From NCBI GenBank assembly GCA_010093705.1, contig MU006094.1:146834-210833 (forward strand): a DNA stretch of 64,000 nucleotides. The letters run 5' to 3'. Position 1 is the first letter of the stretch, and each line of letters starts with the position of its first letter. This stretch comes from Patellaria atrata CBS 101060 (lineage: Eukaryota; Ascomycota; Dothideomycetes; Patellariales; Patellariaceae). The notes under the pieces were generated by a model, which was not told the origin of the DNA, ran no database searches, and saw nothing but the letters and a program-made list of their open reading frames with translations. Shown one piece after another: positions 11,623 to 23,851 of the stretch. The translations under genes were made by a program, and so were the position numbers.

Positions 11623-12756
11623 CTAGGCTTCCTCTTCCAATCCAACCATTTTGTTGGAATCTTTCCATACCCGCTCCTCAGCTTCTTCATCGTAAATCCA
11701 CTTCGCATAGCCTTGATCTGTAAGACCCAGCTTATCAACTCCTTTGTACAGTTCCACTTCCTCACAGTCAACAATATATCGGCCTCCTTTTCCTTCCCAG
11801 TCAGGACTCACCGCAGCATAGACGGTTGTCGCAGCACCTTGTTCGGGGGTTTTGGTATACTTTTTGATTGCTGGAAGTTCCCATAACGGCTCAGCCTCAG
11901 GTGTATATTTTTGAATACCTACGGTCATTGGGTTAACTTGGGGTTATATGAAGAGTCGGCTTCGGAATTACATACCTGTCTTGATCGCACCAGGATGTAA
12001 ACTGAGTGCGTGCAAACCCTTTAAACCATACTTCCTTTCGACCGCACAAGCGAAATAGATGTTAGCGGTCTTTGACTGCCCATATGCTTTACCCGGGTCA
12101 TAGGGGTCCTTTTCAAAGTTATAGTCATCGAATCTCACCTGACCATAGCGATGACCGGTGGATGCAACCACGACAACTCTGGAATTGAACTCAGGGGTGC
12201 TTGATGCGAGCAGCGTGTCCTTGAGTAATTGAAAGAGAAGGAAGTGTCCGAGATGATTGGTCGCAAATTGGGTCTCATAACCATCAACACTTCGACCTTC
12301 CGGAGCCCTCATCACTTTGATATTGTGAGTATAGCAAACATTCGCGGTTTACCAACTGGGAAATTTACCACCAGCATTGTTGACGAGTATGTTCAGCCTA
12401 TCACTTTGAGAGAGAAATTCTTTTGCCCCTTTTCTGACAGACTCCAAAGAAGCTAGGTCGAATTCCAGTACATGGATAGGAGCCTTGTTCGATCCCTCTT
12501 TATTGATGATCTCGTTCGCTACCTTCTGTGCTTCAGATGCGTCTTTACCCGTTATGAAGACGGTAGCTCCGGTTTCGTGAAGTGCTCGAGCTGTTTCTAT
12601 TCCAATACCAGAGGTGCACCCTGTTATTAGAGCTACTTTATCATTTAACTTACCCAGGACACCAGCATCCCGAACAATTTGCAGTGCAGTGGGCCTCGCA
12701 TCTCCGGGGCCCGTTCTGTTAATGTTGGCATCGCGATACTTTTCCGATTGAGGCAT
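11623..12756 (-). CDS. Short-chain dehydrogenase/reductase (retinol dehydrogenase/WW-oxidoreductase-like)
   Basis: A NAD(P)-dependent oxidoreductase with unknown substrate. Exons: 12756-12369, 12314-11976, 11918-11623, giving 340 residues; introns are 54 and 57 nt, with correct phases. The cofactor motif TGCTSGIG is at 45-52 and NNAG follows the fourth strand, split from VMRAPEG by intron 1. The catalytic residues are S181 (VVVVASTGHR), Y207 and K211 (AYGQSK). The N-terminal TGPGDARPTALQIV block is seen in a common fungal subfamily of this SDR type. A Met three codons upstream (12765) is an alternative start. No biosynthetic cluster surrounds the gene. Confidence 0.9.
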
Positions 12757-13447
12757 ATCGAGCATAGATAATAGAAGATAGTTAGTGTCAAGAAGACATT
12801 CCACAGATTGAAGTCCTTCGACAGATACGTAGTCATTCAATCCATCCTATTTATATATCATGGACGTTGATCTAGACAGACGCACCAACATAGCTTATTC
12901 CAACTTAGTTGTAGTTGGCGCGGTGTTGAAGCCCTTGGTGCGGTGTCCTAATAGGGTTACCTCCTAGTTCGTGGGATTACCCTAGCTCGGTGATCTCTTT
13001 AAACAGCAAAGGTGTACAAGACCAGGAATGCATGATATTGAAGAGATAAGGTAGGTAGGATAATCCTTCAAAACAGTGTTAGTCCACTAAATAATAGGAG
13101 TCACGGAACTAATGTGCGTGAGGTTGCCACCGCAATTGCTAGTTTACTCTTCCATTTCGATCACCCTATCCGCTGATCCTTCCACAATTATGTTCGACAG
13201 TGGGCACCTGACACTATTGGTTACGCGATCGATATAGTATACGGGTCAACAAGAGTGCTTTTCGGTTGGTTTCTGACGCGTCAGGCTAAATACCGAATCG
13301 TCCTGAGTTATCAGTCATTGAATTTCTAGAGATTCCATTTTCCTAGAATGTACTATCAATTGAATTCCTGTATAGAACTATCATCTCTTTTCTGCGAGTA
13401 TAAAAACTCATATTTACTTTATACCAGACCAGTCATCTAATAGTGTC
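12757..13447. other. Intergenic, SDR promoter side
   Basis: No supported gene or RNA. This is the 5' flank of the SDR gene and the 3' flank of the PDI-like gene. Confidence 0.5.
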
Positions 13448-14617
13448 TCATAATTCATCATGCCCCATACTGTCAGATCCGGGACTCTCTTTTTCAATGG
13501 GCTTCACCTTTCCCTGAAAGATGTCAAGCATGAATATTTCCACTAATATAGTTGTAATATCCTGAATCTCTGGATACGGGAAGACTTGATCTTTCCATGC
13601 GCTGTAAAATGTCAACGCGGGAAAGGTCCCCGACCGAAGTCCTAAGCTACCAGCCATATGTCCGTATTCATCAGCGTCTATTGTTACAAAATTGATGTAG
13701 TCAGAATACTTCCTAGCTAGTAGTTGGAGCTCTCGGCTCAAAGTTGTACGATCGGAGTCATTGTCGTAGAATATGTACGCGAGCAGCTTTTGAGACTGGG
13801 GTATGTTAGTCACTCAGAGACACAAGTACTGAATTGAACAGAAATAACTCTTACGGTCATATATCCCATCTCCGTTCTTCTGGTTAATTCACCAATCAGA
13901 GGTCTACTGGCTTGCAATATAAACTTCCTGATAGAAGCTTTATCGAAAGGACCTCTAAAAAACTCGGTTTCAGCGCCGTCTGCCTTGAAGATTACGATTC
14001 CCGGCGCAGATAGCCCATTCCCCACAAAATATTGGCTCCCGATGACTCCAAATATGAATTCATCGTGGTACTCTTTCGCAACCTGTTCAAAGGTTCTCCT
14101 GGATGCCTTGTCTTCTTCTTCCAACGAGGCAACTAACAAGTTTATTCCCAGGTTACGATATCCTTCTATGTTTCCAGAATCCAACTCTGCAACAATGGGC
14201 AACTTAGCAAGTCTGACGAATGATGATATATCGGAAGCTTTTGGTGGTCCTCTATATCGAACAAACTCTTCTGCTCCTTTGTGTAGTCGAATTGCAGGGT
14301 AAGAATGGACACTTCTATCACTACAATATTTTTTTTCGATAGAGCAATCCACCGTAATTAGAGGAACATTTAAACTCCAAGACAAATCTGCCCAATGTGG
14401 AAGAAGAGATGCACTTGGTCCTGTCCATGGCTGAAAGAAAGTCAGAATTTATAGAGACCAATTAGCTAGGATGACATACAATTATATAGGCGACCAAAGC
14501 GAGCGTGTTGGATGACAATACAGAGTCAGCATGTGAGCTAGAAGTAGTGTTCCACCGCAATTCGCTTCCTTGTACAACTGCTACAAATAGGAAAATCGTA
14601 CAAAATAGAGAGCGCAT
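13448..14617 (-). CDS. Redox-inactive PDI-like ER protein (thioredoxin folds, HDEL)
   Basis: Exons: 14617-14480, 14430-13855, 13795-13448, giving 353 residues; introns are 50 and 59 nt, all phase 0. It has a signal peptide (MRSLFCTIFLFVAVVQG) and ends in HDEL, so it should sit in the ER lumen. The first thioredoxin fold has YIIPWTGPSASLLPHWADLS, where active PDIs have APWCGHC; T49-G50-P51-S52 replaces the CGHC site. The following YCSDRSVHSYPAIRLHKG and YRGPPKA match the PDI a domain, and b/b'-like folds follow. At 353 residues it is shorter than a full PDI (about 500) and lacks a second active domain. A chaperone or scaffold role is likelier than disulfide exchange. It is divergent to a prolyl-4-hydroxylase-like gene. 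Confidence 0.85.
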
Positions 14618-15132
14618 ATTGTTCTATCTTTTAGGATTATTTTCATGAAGAAGTTGGGAGAGATGTTGTATTAGAGATAACAGAACGAATATCTTCCTGA
14701 AACTCGGTATCGTAATTAGTCCATAAATGATGTCGAGACCAGGAGGTTCCTACCAGCTGCCAAATTATACTTAGTGACTGTATGTAAAAAGGAGGTAAGA
14801 AATAAAACGGGTCAACAATGAAATTTACAGAGAGACATAAAATTTCCCATTCATGTCCTTCCTCTGTTGTTTGTGCCCGGAATAAAACAAGATATAGCAA
14901 GATTCATAACAACGAAATTGAACAGAATGGGGTACGCCTGAAACACTGAACGATCCAAAAAAAGCTTCACAATATGCAGGTTGTTTCCGACCGGCTACTT
15001 TTCTATGGGATATTTCCTTGTTGCTAACTAATCAATGCGGTCTGATAGACAGAGTATACTTCGAATATTCAAAAGCGCATTGATCAAATTTTGCACGTCC
15101 AAAATCCAAACAAGTGACGCAGAGAAGGAGAG
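14618..15132. promoter_or_regulatory. Shared divergent upstream region of PDI-like and P4H-like genes
   Basis: A 515-nt AT-leaning stretch separates two start codons pointing away from each other. No specific sites were recognised. Confidence 0.45.
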
Positions 15133-16009
15133 ATGAAGATATTCGGAGGTGCCGGCTGTGCCGCTGTCTTCGGCATCGCACTGACCATCAGCCGAGTCGC
15201 TTCGGCATCCCAAGCCCCTGAAAACCCACTCAACGACATCACCGAAACCTGCACCCATCCACCATACAAGATCCACATTTTCTCTCTTAGTCCGCTAGTA
15301 ATATACATCGTAAACTTCCTCACACCAGAAGAACGACAGCACCTCCTCTCAATCACGTAAGTACTTCCATCATTTCCTCTCAACCCGTCAGCCCAAACTG
15401 ACCCTTGAAAGCTCCAACGCCTTCACCACCTCCCAAACCGCAGACGAACATGGCACCTCCGCCCTCCGTAGCACAAGGAAGTCCCGCTCCGCAACTCCAC
15501 CGCGGGATACCATAGTCCGATGTATCGAGTCCCGAGCCCTTCTTTTCCAAGGCCTTTCGACACCCCTCTCACATCTCGAACCCCTCCAACTCGTCCAATA
15601 CACCCAAAACGAAACCTACGACTTCCACACCGACTGGTTCACCTCTCCCTCTCTCGCCTCCCCTTCCCACGGTGGCAATCGTCTGTCCTCATTCTTCGCA
15701 TACGTTCTCGCGACCGATGATATCACGGGGGGCGGGACGACGTTCCCGTTGCTAGATGCGCCGCGGGATGAAAAGTGGTGCGGGTATGTGGATTGTGATA
15801 GACCGTGGGACGAGGGCGTGACGTTCCTACCGGTCGAGGGGAATGCGGTGTTTTGGGTGAATATGGTGGGAGGCCAGGGGGATCAGAGGACGCTACATAG
15901 AGGGGATGTTGTAACGAGTGGGCGGAAGATGGGGATGAATATTTGGACCAGGGAGGGGGAATTGGATCCGGAGCTTAGGGGTGAAGGGTGGGAGGAAGAT
16001 GAACTGTGA
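15133..16009 (+). CDS. Prolyl-4-hydroxylase-like 2-oxoglutarate/Fe(II) dioxygenase
   Basis: Exons: 15133-15356 and 15412-16009, giving 273 residues with a 55-nt intron. An N-terminal signal or anchor (CAAVFGIALTISRVASA) points to the secretory pathway. The double-stranded beta-helix shows the iron ligands H147 and D149 (DFHTDWF) and H237 (LHRGDVVTSGRKMGMNIWTR), with K247 as the likely 2-oxoglutarate anchor. Length and order of motifs fit fungal P4H-like proteins that act without a beta subunit. The substrate is unknown; a peptidyl proline in an ER client would be usual for the family. The divergent neighbour encodes a PDI-like protein, and PDI is the beta subunit of animal collagen P4H. Confidence 0.87.
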
Positions 16010-16686
16010 AGTGGTAAGTGATCATATCTTTATTCTGTCGGAAAGGGATCCTTATCGTTGTATAGTTATAGTACTGTACAGTACCTATTGAGGAGTCTAT
16101 CATATCTATCATGTTGATAGGGCTATACATGGTCAACTATATACCCCTTGCACGATTGAGATAACTTATTTAGCAAGTATTCTCTAAATGGAAATTCTAG
16201 GAGTAATACTTGAGCTGGTATAGCTTCTTAATATTTGTAGATCTTATTATCCTAAAACATCTGTAATAGATATTATATCCTCCTTCCACCTCTCAAATAC
16301 TATAAGAGATATTATATCTTTGTATAAACCATAACTATTTACATCAAGAAGAAGCTATAACAATTTCAAACTAATATCACTTTGTACAAGATAGAAAATG
16401 GTGAGCACGTGATTATAGGATATACGCTGACTAAGCGCCCGGACCGTCCTAAGGTACCCTCCTTGGTGGGCCGGTCTGCGACGCGTCTTTTACTTCTTAC
16501 AACCTACTTCACCAAAAGAAAGAATCGGATCCTAATACTATTCAATTGTCCCATATGAACTGAATTGAACACTTGGGTTACCACGATCTCTATGTGATGA
16601 TCGTCCATCACTGGGAAGAGATTTTCACGTCCTTCGCAGTTCCCCAGTTCTAGTTCTATCCCGTACTGATCCAGCTGAGCTGAAAA
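16010..16686. other. Convergent intergenic, AT-rich
   Basis: Sits between two 3' ends. It is strongly AT-rich from about 16030 to 16400, with a TAGTACTGTACAGTACCTA palindrome at about 16068-16086. No gene seen. Confidence 0.5.
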
Positions 16687-19168
16687 TCAATGCCTGAGAA
16701 TACTACTCCACCTCGAACGAGTTGATACTGTCGTTGAGGAAGTACTTGGTGGGCGGCCTGAATTTCTTGGCGCCCATTTGTCAAGTAATTTTTTCAGATC
16801 TCTATGCAAGTCTCTCGGAACCCTGGATTCGTCGATCGTTGCTCCTGCTTTTAGCAGAAATTCGACAAGAAAATAGCTGTTGGTGCTCTTCAACGCCAGA
16901 ATTAGGGGTGTCCGTCCATAGTTATCCTCAAAGTCGACGTTCGCTCCATGGTCCACGAGAATTTCGACCAACGGCCGGAGCTTCCGGTTGACAGCATGAT
17001 GAAGTGGAGATTGTCCTTCGTTACATCCTATATTAGGATTTGCTTTGTTAACTAGAAGGATCTGTGCAACTTGCTTCCTTCCTTTACTAACGGCGTAATG
17101 TAGCGCTGTCAAACCTTCGTCATCCCTCAGGTCCAGATTCGGCCGGGAAACTGGATCGTTATCCTCTCGATTGCAGAGCGCACCAACAACTTCATCTGAA
17201 CTTTGGAGTATCGCATGAAATAGCGGTGTCCATTTGTTTGCGTCTTGGAGTTCGATATCTGCTCCGTTTCTCAGTAAAAGCCTAATCATTTCAGCGCTTC
17301 CCATTCTAATGGCGTGATGAAGAACGGTCGATCCAGTGACACTACTAGGTGCGTCTAGATTAACGCCTGAGTCGACCAGCTTAACAACCATATTTTCGTT
17401 CTTTTGGTCTACCGCATGCCACAATGGTCTCCTTCCCTGCCGGTCTGGTGCTTCTACTGATGCCCCGCGCTGGATTAATCGGTCGAATTCGCTTGGGTCT
17501 CCGTGGATTATGGCTTCAATCAGGAGAGTAGTACCTTGTACAATCCAGTCGATGTCCCAGGATGCATTGTTCTGATCAGAAATTTTGAGGTCGACTAATT
17601 TGTCTACTACAGTAGCCTCTGGTAATACTCTTTCCACTGGTGGGAACGTCGGAACGACTGGTTCTGGGGCCTCAGGGTACATATCGCGTAGTACCATCAC
17701 TTCAATTTCGTATCCTCGAAGTTCAAAGATACTCGATAACGCTTGAACGGCATCACCGAAATCTGAGGTAGATGGATCCACTTCTAGTCGTAGTTTGAAA
17801 CACCTTTTCGACCATTTTTCCGCTCGATCAAGCGCGCTTTCATCCTTATGCTTGCTGTACTGTACTAACTCAATCTTTGCGAGGTCACAGTAAAACTCAG
17901 ACTGTTCTAGAGCTAGCTCCTGGGAAATGGTTTCAGACGCTCGCCGCTCCCTTTGAGATGACTCTACCTGCGCAGGAAAGTGACTGTAAAGAATCTCTCT
18001 TGCTTCGGTTTCTCTTCCGGATTCTCTCAAGATAGAAGCTAGTTCCCGGTGCATCTGATGTAAACTGTGTTTGGGATCATACGCGCGATTCCACTCTAGC
18101 ACATGGCTTATCAGTCTACGTTGGTATGCCTCCAGCAAGCTCAGTTGCTGTCCGGCACGTTGTAAGTTTTTGATTGATTCAAGGTATTGGTTGATGAGCG
18201 CAGCTAATGGTTCTCGAGGGAAAGTATCATCGAAACTTGGATCTGGATCTGACTGAATCTCGGTTGATAATTCTGATTCCAAGATTTCCATATCTGCAAA
18301 TGGCCGTGAACTAGTCTCAATTTCTTCTCCTTCGCTGTCCGTATCTTCCCATGCGTCTTTATCCATAACACTATCTGTGCGGCTTAGTAAAGATTTATTC
18401 TCTGTGTCTGTTAAACTTTTCTTTTCAACCAACTTTTTAGTCGCTTTGGCCGCGATGAGACCGTTGCTCATTCGTTTCACGTGTCTTGCATGCTTTTCGG
18501 TCCATGTTTTTTCACTATCGTTACTTCCTATCGATTTTGTATCTGAGGTTGCATCAATCAATTGTTCCTCCCCCTTTTCAACTTTGCGGTCTAGATTCGC
18601 AAGAGGTTTGGCTGCTTCCGCAGACGATTGGGTCAATATCAGACTACCAATCCCATTAGCAGCAGTATATTTGCTCTTTATTCTACGGCGAGATAACTTA
18701 CACGCTAAGACATTGGAGGGACAATGACAGCTCTGCAATATGATCTGAGAGATCACGAGAGAAATCCATCAAATTCGGGTTCCGTCGATCGTATTTCAAC
18801 GCCCACAAAACTTTATCAATCCACGTCATTTTTCCGTTACTCGTGACTTTTAATTTCCTCATTTCTGTCTTGAAGTTTCGTATTGTATTCTCCCAGCTCT
18901 TTAAGGAATCATTCAGATTCATCCAGACGCAACTTTCAGCTCTTGTGGGTTCTTCGCCTTCAATCTGTCCTCTACGGGTTCTTAGGGTTATGTGGACCAT
19001 AAAAAGCGTTTGTCGAAGGCTGACCGTCTTCGCAAATAAACTTTTCTCAATGCGATCAGCATTTCTAGCTTTAGCTACGAATGTAGCGAGCGATTTGTAA
19101 AGTCTAAGGGCTAATTCGATTGTGGTTGCGGCGCTCGCAAATACCTGGAGAAACTCTGACCCGGACAT
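16687..19168 (-). CDS. Ankyrin-repeat protein with fungal STAND-type N-terminal domain
   Basis: Exons: 19168-18702 and 18643-16687 (58-nt intron), 807 residues. The N-terminus (MSGSEFLQVFASAATTIELA) and the helical region to about residue 150 look like the N-terminal domain that precedes NACHT or ankyrin modules in fungal NLR-like proteins. A charged, Ser-rich linker follows, then a tetratricopeptide-like helical segment (about 250-380). At least six ankyrin repeats end the protein, with typical cores such as GSTVLHHAIRMGSAEMIRLL and GLTALHYAVSKGRKQVAQIL. There is no P-loop nucleotide-binding domain. It probably works as a scaffold or signalling protein; function is unknown. It shares this accessory region with the HeLo pseudokinase and the CorA-like gene. 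Confidence 0.82.
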
Positions 19169-20588
19169 AGCTTTTACACCTTCTCTACGGTCCTGGTGAA
19201 CTCAGATGCATTTACAAATGGACCAGATTGCGTGGCGGTCCTCGAAGAGTAGTTTGGCCATATACATACTATACGGTGCGTCGTATAGAACTTAAAGGGT
19301 CTCAACGAGGAGGTGTTGCTCTTAGGATCATCCTGCGCACGCGCGAACAGACGAACTGTTCAAAGGCACGAGGCAATGGTGCAGTCAGGTCGGAAAAAGC
19401 ACTGCGGACATCCGCCAAGTATTCTACGACCGCCCAAGGGCTAGGAGTTATTCAGAGGGTATTGGCGTTCTGCCTGTGGAAGCACGATACTTTGTCCAAC
19501 GCGCCGCACCGTTCCTCCCTAGCGGTGTGCTTGCACCTCATTACGTGTGAAGGTTCAGAAGCTTGGTCCCCTTGCTCTATCGACTGAAGGATCGACGCTT
19601 CCGTTGCATACCCACCAATTCTCCACTTCATTCGCATGCATGCGCTAAGATAATTCAGGCGTTACTCGCTAGTATGTCCTTTTTTTTTTGACGTCTATCC
19701 TCTTCCGAGACTATGAATCGATGTCTTTTCCTTCGAAGTTGAGTCTCTCTAAAAGCTTCTGCGCAATATACGTATCTCGGACTATGTCTTGTGTAGCGCT
19801 GAACTTTCGTGCAACATTTTCAGTGAACCGTCCAGCCTCGCCAGAACGCAGATGTGGACGTCAGACGGCAGCTTACCGGTTTGTAAGAAATAATTCATCT
19901 GCAGGAGCTCCCGTTCAGGCTATAGAAGCGAGATGTGGCGTTGATATGCTGCGGAACTTCTTCCCTTGCCTTGTGGGGGCCGTGGGGTCATCTCAACCAG
20001 ACTGATGTACTCCAGCTATGGTGTTTGCTGATAATGACTGGAGTACTGCTCGGCCATTACTCACTTGGTCGGGCATCTCGATTATTATAAAAATATGTGG
20101 CTGTAAGTTGGACAAACGTAAAGCGCCTTAAACATATCTTGGGAGTATAAAGATGGAACCTAAGATATCGACATCGTTGCACAGCTACTTGGTTCTATGT
20201 GTCACATTTTGAGATGCACATTTTGCAGGCGCTCCAATTTGACAAAGCAAGTCAGGAGCCGCAGGTCGCGGGAATTTACCTCTACCTAAATCACGGGGCC
20301 CAAAGAGTACGTTCGCGGGATTTGGGGGCAGCCTCTTTGGTCTTATATGTCTAATTTACAGCCTTATATTCCATGTTTTCCGATGAGCGACCGTACTAGA
20401 CTAGAAGGTAGGCTGTGCCTGTGAACCTTCCATCGGGACATCAATGTCGATTGGGATTATAAAGTTAATCATTCCCCGTCGATGGATATCCATCCTGGTT
20501 ATGGAATTGGGCTTTTACCCCACTGAAAAGCGAGTTTTAAGTACTGTCTAATACTTGGAAATTTGCCCCTTTGGGAGAACTCGATCCT
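19169..20588. other. 1.4 kb region with gene remnants
   Basis: It contains the decayed mini-gene listed separately (19690-20076). Another minus-strand frame at about 19313-19435 has protein-like composition (EYLADVRSAFSDLTAPLPRA) but no start. The remaining sequence shows no gene. The region is richer in GC between 19320 and 19560 than its flanks. Confidence 0.45.
19735..20076 (-). pseudogene. Decayed small gene, about 100 codons, unknown family
   Basis: An ATG at 20076 (MPDQ) is followed by a good GTGAGT donor, and a CATCAG acceptor rejoins the same phase. The single frame then continues to a natural stop just after GKDIDS. Its protein-like text includes DDPTAPTRQGKKFRSIS, TGAPADELFLTN and GRFTENVARKFSATQDIVRD. 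Four in-frame stops interrupt it, each of a kind a C-to-T change can produce. An alternative is a 46-residue protein in which one longer intron removes the interrupted part. I do not recognise the family. Confidence 0.4.
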
Positions 20589-23330
20589 ATGTCCGGCGAC
20601 AAAACTATGGTATGGGACATTGAGTCTGCGTCCTCTCAGTCTTTGTAACAATTATCTAATACGTATGATATAGCCTCCCTCCGAGAGGAACGAATATACA
20701 TTACAAAACCATTACCCACAGATTCTGTATGAGAATAACCTAACTGTCTAAACCAGATGTACTGACCGAATACTCATAGAATTGACAATCCACTCCGCCA
20801 ACAGACCCCTCGACAGACTGGAGAAGATGCTCGAGCTTTCCACTCCCAACATAATCTTGAAGATGTAGTCGATGTGGAGACCTTCGTGCGCGCAGCCTTG
20901 GCTGCTCGCGACCCAGACCCAGAAGCGTACAGAAATATTCAAGGATTGACCTATATTGAACGACGAGAACTAGATAAGGAAGGAGAGGGCGGTATCTTGC
21001 ACCAGATATTGCACTTACCGAGAGATTATTGGATTAATCTGGCCACTTGCTGCTTTGCCGCAATAACACAGTAAGTACATCCTATATACTTTTAATGCTT
21101 TCACCGTAACTCAAGAATCTTTTCTTATTTATACAATGTATATATCCTGCTATACTATAGTATTATTTTCGGGATCTTCCAAATGTTATTCTGCTTGTTT
21201 TATAAGTACTCCTCAGTCAGGGGTACGGACTATTTAGTTACAGAACAGAGCATACCCGGTTGTGATTCTTCACAAGAGAAGATACATCTCGTCTTTTTTA
21301 CTCCATACATAACTAACTCCCTGTTTTCATCCGCAATAGGGGTTGGGATCAATCTAGTATCAATGGCGCCAACCTTGGCTGGCCACGAGAGTTCGGTCTC
21401 AACGTGAACCTAATGGATCCCACAACACATGCCCACGATGTTTGGCTTTTCGCCATTGTGAACGCATCGACATATCTTTCAGCGGGCATTGTTGGTTGCT
21501 GGCTTTCGGACCCTCTTAATTCACACTTTTACGGCCGCCGAGGTGCGCTATTCACTGCAGGGCTTTTCAGCTTTGCTACTGTGATTGGTGCTGCATATAC
21601 GCAGAGTTGGAAGACGTTGCTCCTCTGTCGTATCCTACTTGGATTTGGCATGGGTGCAAAGGCTAGTGTGGTCCCCATCTTCGCCAGTGAGACGGCCCCT
21701 AGAGCGACAAGAGGATCTTTAGTTATCTCGTGGCAACTGATGGACGCTTTCGGCATATTCCTCGGATTTGCAGCGAATATCGTCGTATATGATAGCTGGA
21801 GGAAGATGGTAGCGGCAGCCTTCATCCCAGCGCTACTTTTGCTCATCCTGGTACCCCTATGCACCGAGAGTCCGAGATGGCTACTCAAAAAGGGTCGTTA
21901 TAAAGATGCTCTTAATGCTTTTGCTCGATTAAGAGGAGCTTCCACGCCATTATTAGCCTGCAGGGACTTATATTATACTCATGTCCAGATTCAGAGTGAG
22001 ACAAAATATCTGAATACGGGTAGATATCATAGGAATGATCCAGCAAGCGGAGGTCCTGTGATCAGCCACGATGACTTTCAGAGAGAAGTCGAGATGTCCA
22101 GTTACGGAAGCCGGTTTCTTCAACTCTTCACGATTCCACGTATTCGTCGAGCCAGCGTTTCTGCATTTGTTATTATGATCGCACAGCAGACATGTGGCGT
22201 AGGCAACCCTATTCTGCTCAAGTATGTCACCCGCTGATTTTGTCTAGGTAAATGTGTTGGCCTTTTTGTCATCGACCATTTTCAATGATGCAATTCAAGG
22301 GGAGGGAAACGCAACTCAGAACAAGTCGGCAGAGAAGAAGGCGCTCTGGTTCAGTTTTGGCATCGGACTCGCCAATTTTTTCTTTACATGGCTTGCCATG
22401 GGCACAATTGACAGCAAGGTTAGGCTCTAATTAAATAAAGTGACTTTTGCCGCCGGCTGACATTATCGAAGGGCCGCCGATACCTCCTGCACTTTTCTTT
22501 CCCGAATATGGCGTGGACGTTGCTCGCGGCAGGACTTTGCTTTCTAATTGACAATGATGACCTACGGATAGGACTACATATATTATTTGTCTTTCTATTC
22601 TTTGTCGTAAGTTATTTCTTGCTCTATCTCCTCATTTACGTCCACTCCCCTCTCCATATTTGGGTATTTGAAGCCCAAGTGTCGTCAATAATTTTCCATT
22701 TCTGTTATTGTGATCGAAGTCTTTGGTTTTTCTTATAATATTTTTTCGAGATCAATTCAGCAGCCTTGAAGCAACTACTAATAATACGCTTGCAGGCATA
22801 CTCAGGAGGCGAAGGTCCCGTCGCTTTTATCCTATCCAGCGAAGTGTAAGCCCCCTCCACAATCCGTCTAAGTAACAGACATCTAACCATTCTCCAGATT
22901 CCCTCTCGTAAATCGCGAAGTCGGGATGTCCTTCGCCGTCTTCTGGAACCTCTTCGGCGCTGGAATCCTCGCCCTCGTCTCCCCGATCCTAGCTTACGCG
23001 CTCACGTACGCGGGCCTACTGGGTCTGTTTGCAGGACTCAACCTCGTCTCCTGGGCAGCGGTATTCTTCCTCGTCCCCGAGACCGCGCAGTTCGAACTGG
23101 AGGACTTGAATAGCATTTGTAAGTTCCAGTTGTTTACGTTAGTGTTTAACCGTGGATTATGAACTGATGGGGTGATAGTTGAGATCCGCACTCTTGCGCA
23201 TATCAAATATAGGTTTGCGGTCTTGAAGTGGGTTTTTAGATTGACGAAAGACGAGCCGGCGCCGTTGTATATTTGGGCAAGTGAGCAGAGGAGTAGAGGG
23301 GTGGATATGAATGAGAGAGGGAGGATTTGA
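20589..23330 (+). CDS. MFS sugar transporter (12-TM, sugar/inositol family)
   Basis: Eight exons: 20589-20644, 20780-21070, 21340-22198, 22248-22418, 22472-22606, 22796-22845, 22898-23118, 23179-23330, which sum to 644 residues in phase. It probably carries a hexose or polyol across the plasma membrane with protons. Visible family marks are the N-terminal HNLEDVVDVETFVRAALAARD block, QGWDQSSINGAN in TM1, GRRGAL after TM2, PRATRGSLV, ESPRWLLKKGR before the central loop, GRRYL after TM8 and PETAQFELEDLN after TM12. The first exon (56 nt, MSGDKT) is inferred from splice phase because the next exon has no upstream ATG. Intron 2 is long (269 nt). The substrate is not readable. Confidence 0.85.
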
Positions 23331-23851
23331 GATGCGGAAAGAATCATGATGTCAGGGATATTTTTGGCACATTGAGTTTATGAATACAAAATTGGTTTTT
23401 TATTGACACGGCCATATTTGTGGGCATTTTCTAACTTTTCTATTCGAAAAACCGCCGCCCGACAAAATGGGTTGATCGCGTAAGGGGTGAACGGTTAACT
23501 AAAAGTCAATGACTCGCAGTCACGAGCACCTTCATTATTTTACAAAGTAAAACTAATATAAGATGTTTATGACTTCTTCTCGATGTGGATAGTTGGAGTC
23601 AGCTAAGACGCTACGTGTTTTTGGTCATAGTTCTCGTTTGACGGGAATTACCTAATTAGGTAGTGCTGATAAATTTCCGGTATAAAGATACGTGATTAAG
23701 TATACCCTAAACCGGTGAAATGTATATGGATATGATGTGTGACTATGAATATCTCTTTACCGGTATATTTTTGAAGCTCTATTCAAATAAACCCCTATCA
23801 TAATGCTAGTGTTATCGAGATTCCACAATCCCACATCGTGAACCCCATCCC
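23331..23851. other. Convergent intergenic
   Basis: Two 3' ends face each other here. The stretch is AT-rich with no gene. Confidence 0.5.

Noticed and set aside
16687-19168. NACHT/NB-ARC nucleotide-binding domain in the ankyrin protein
   Set aside because: No P-loop GxxxxGK[ST] found between the N-terminal domain and the repeats.
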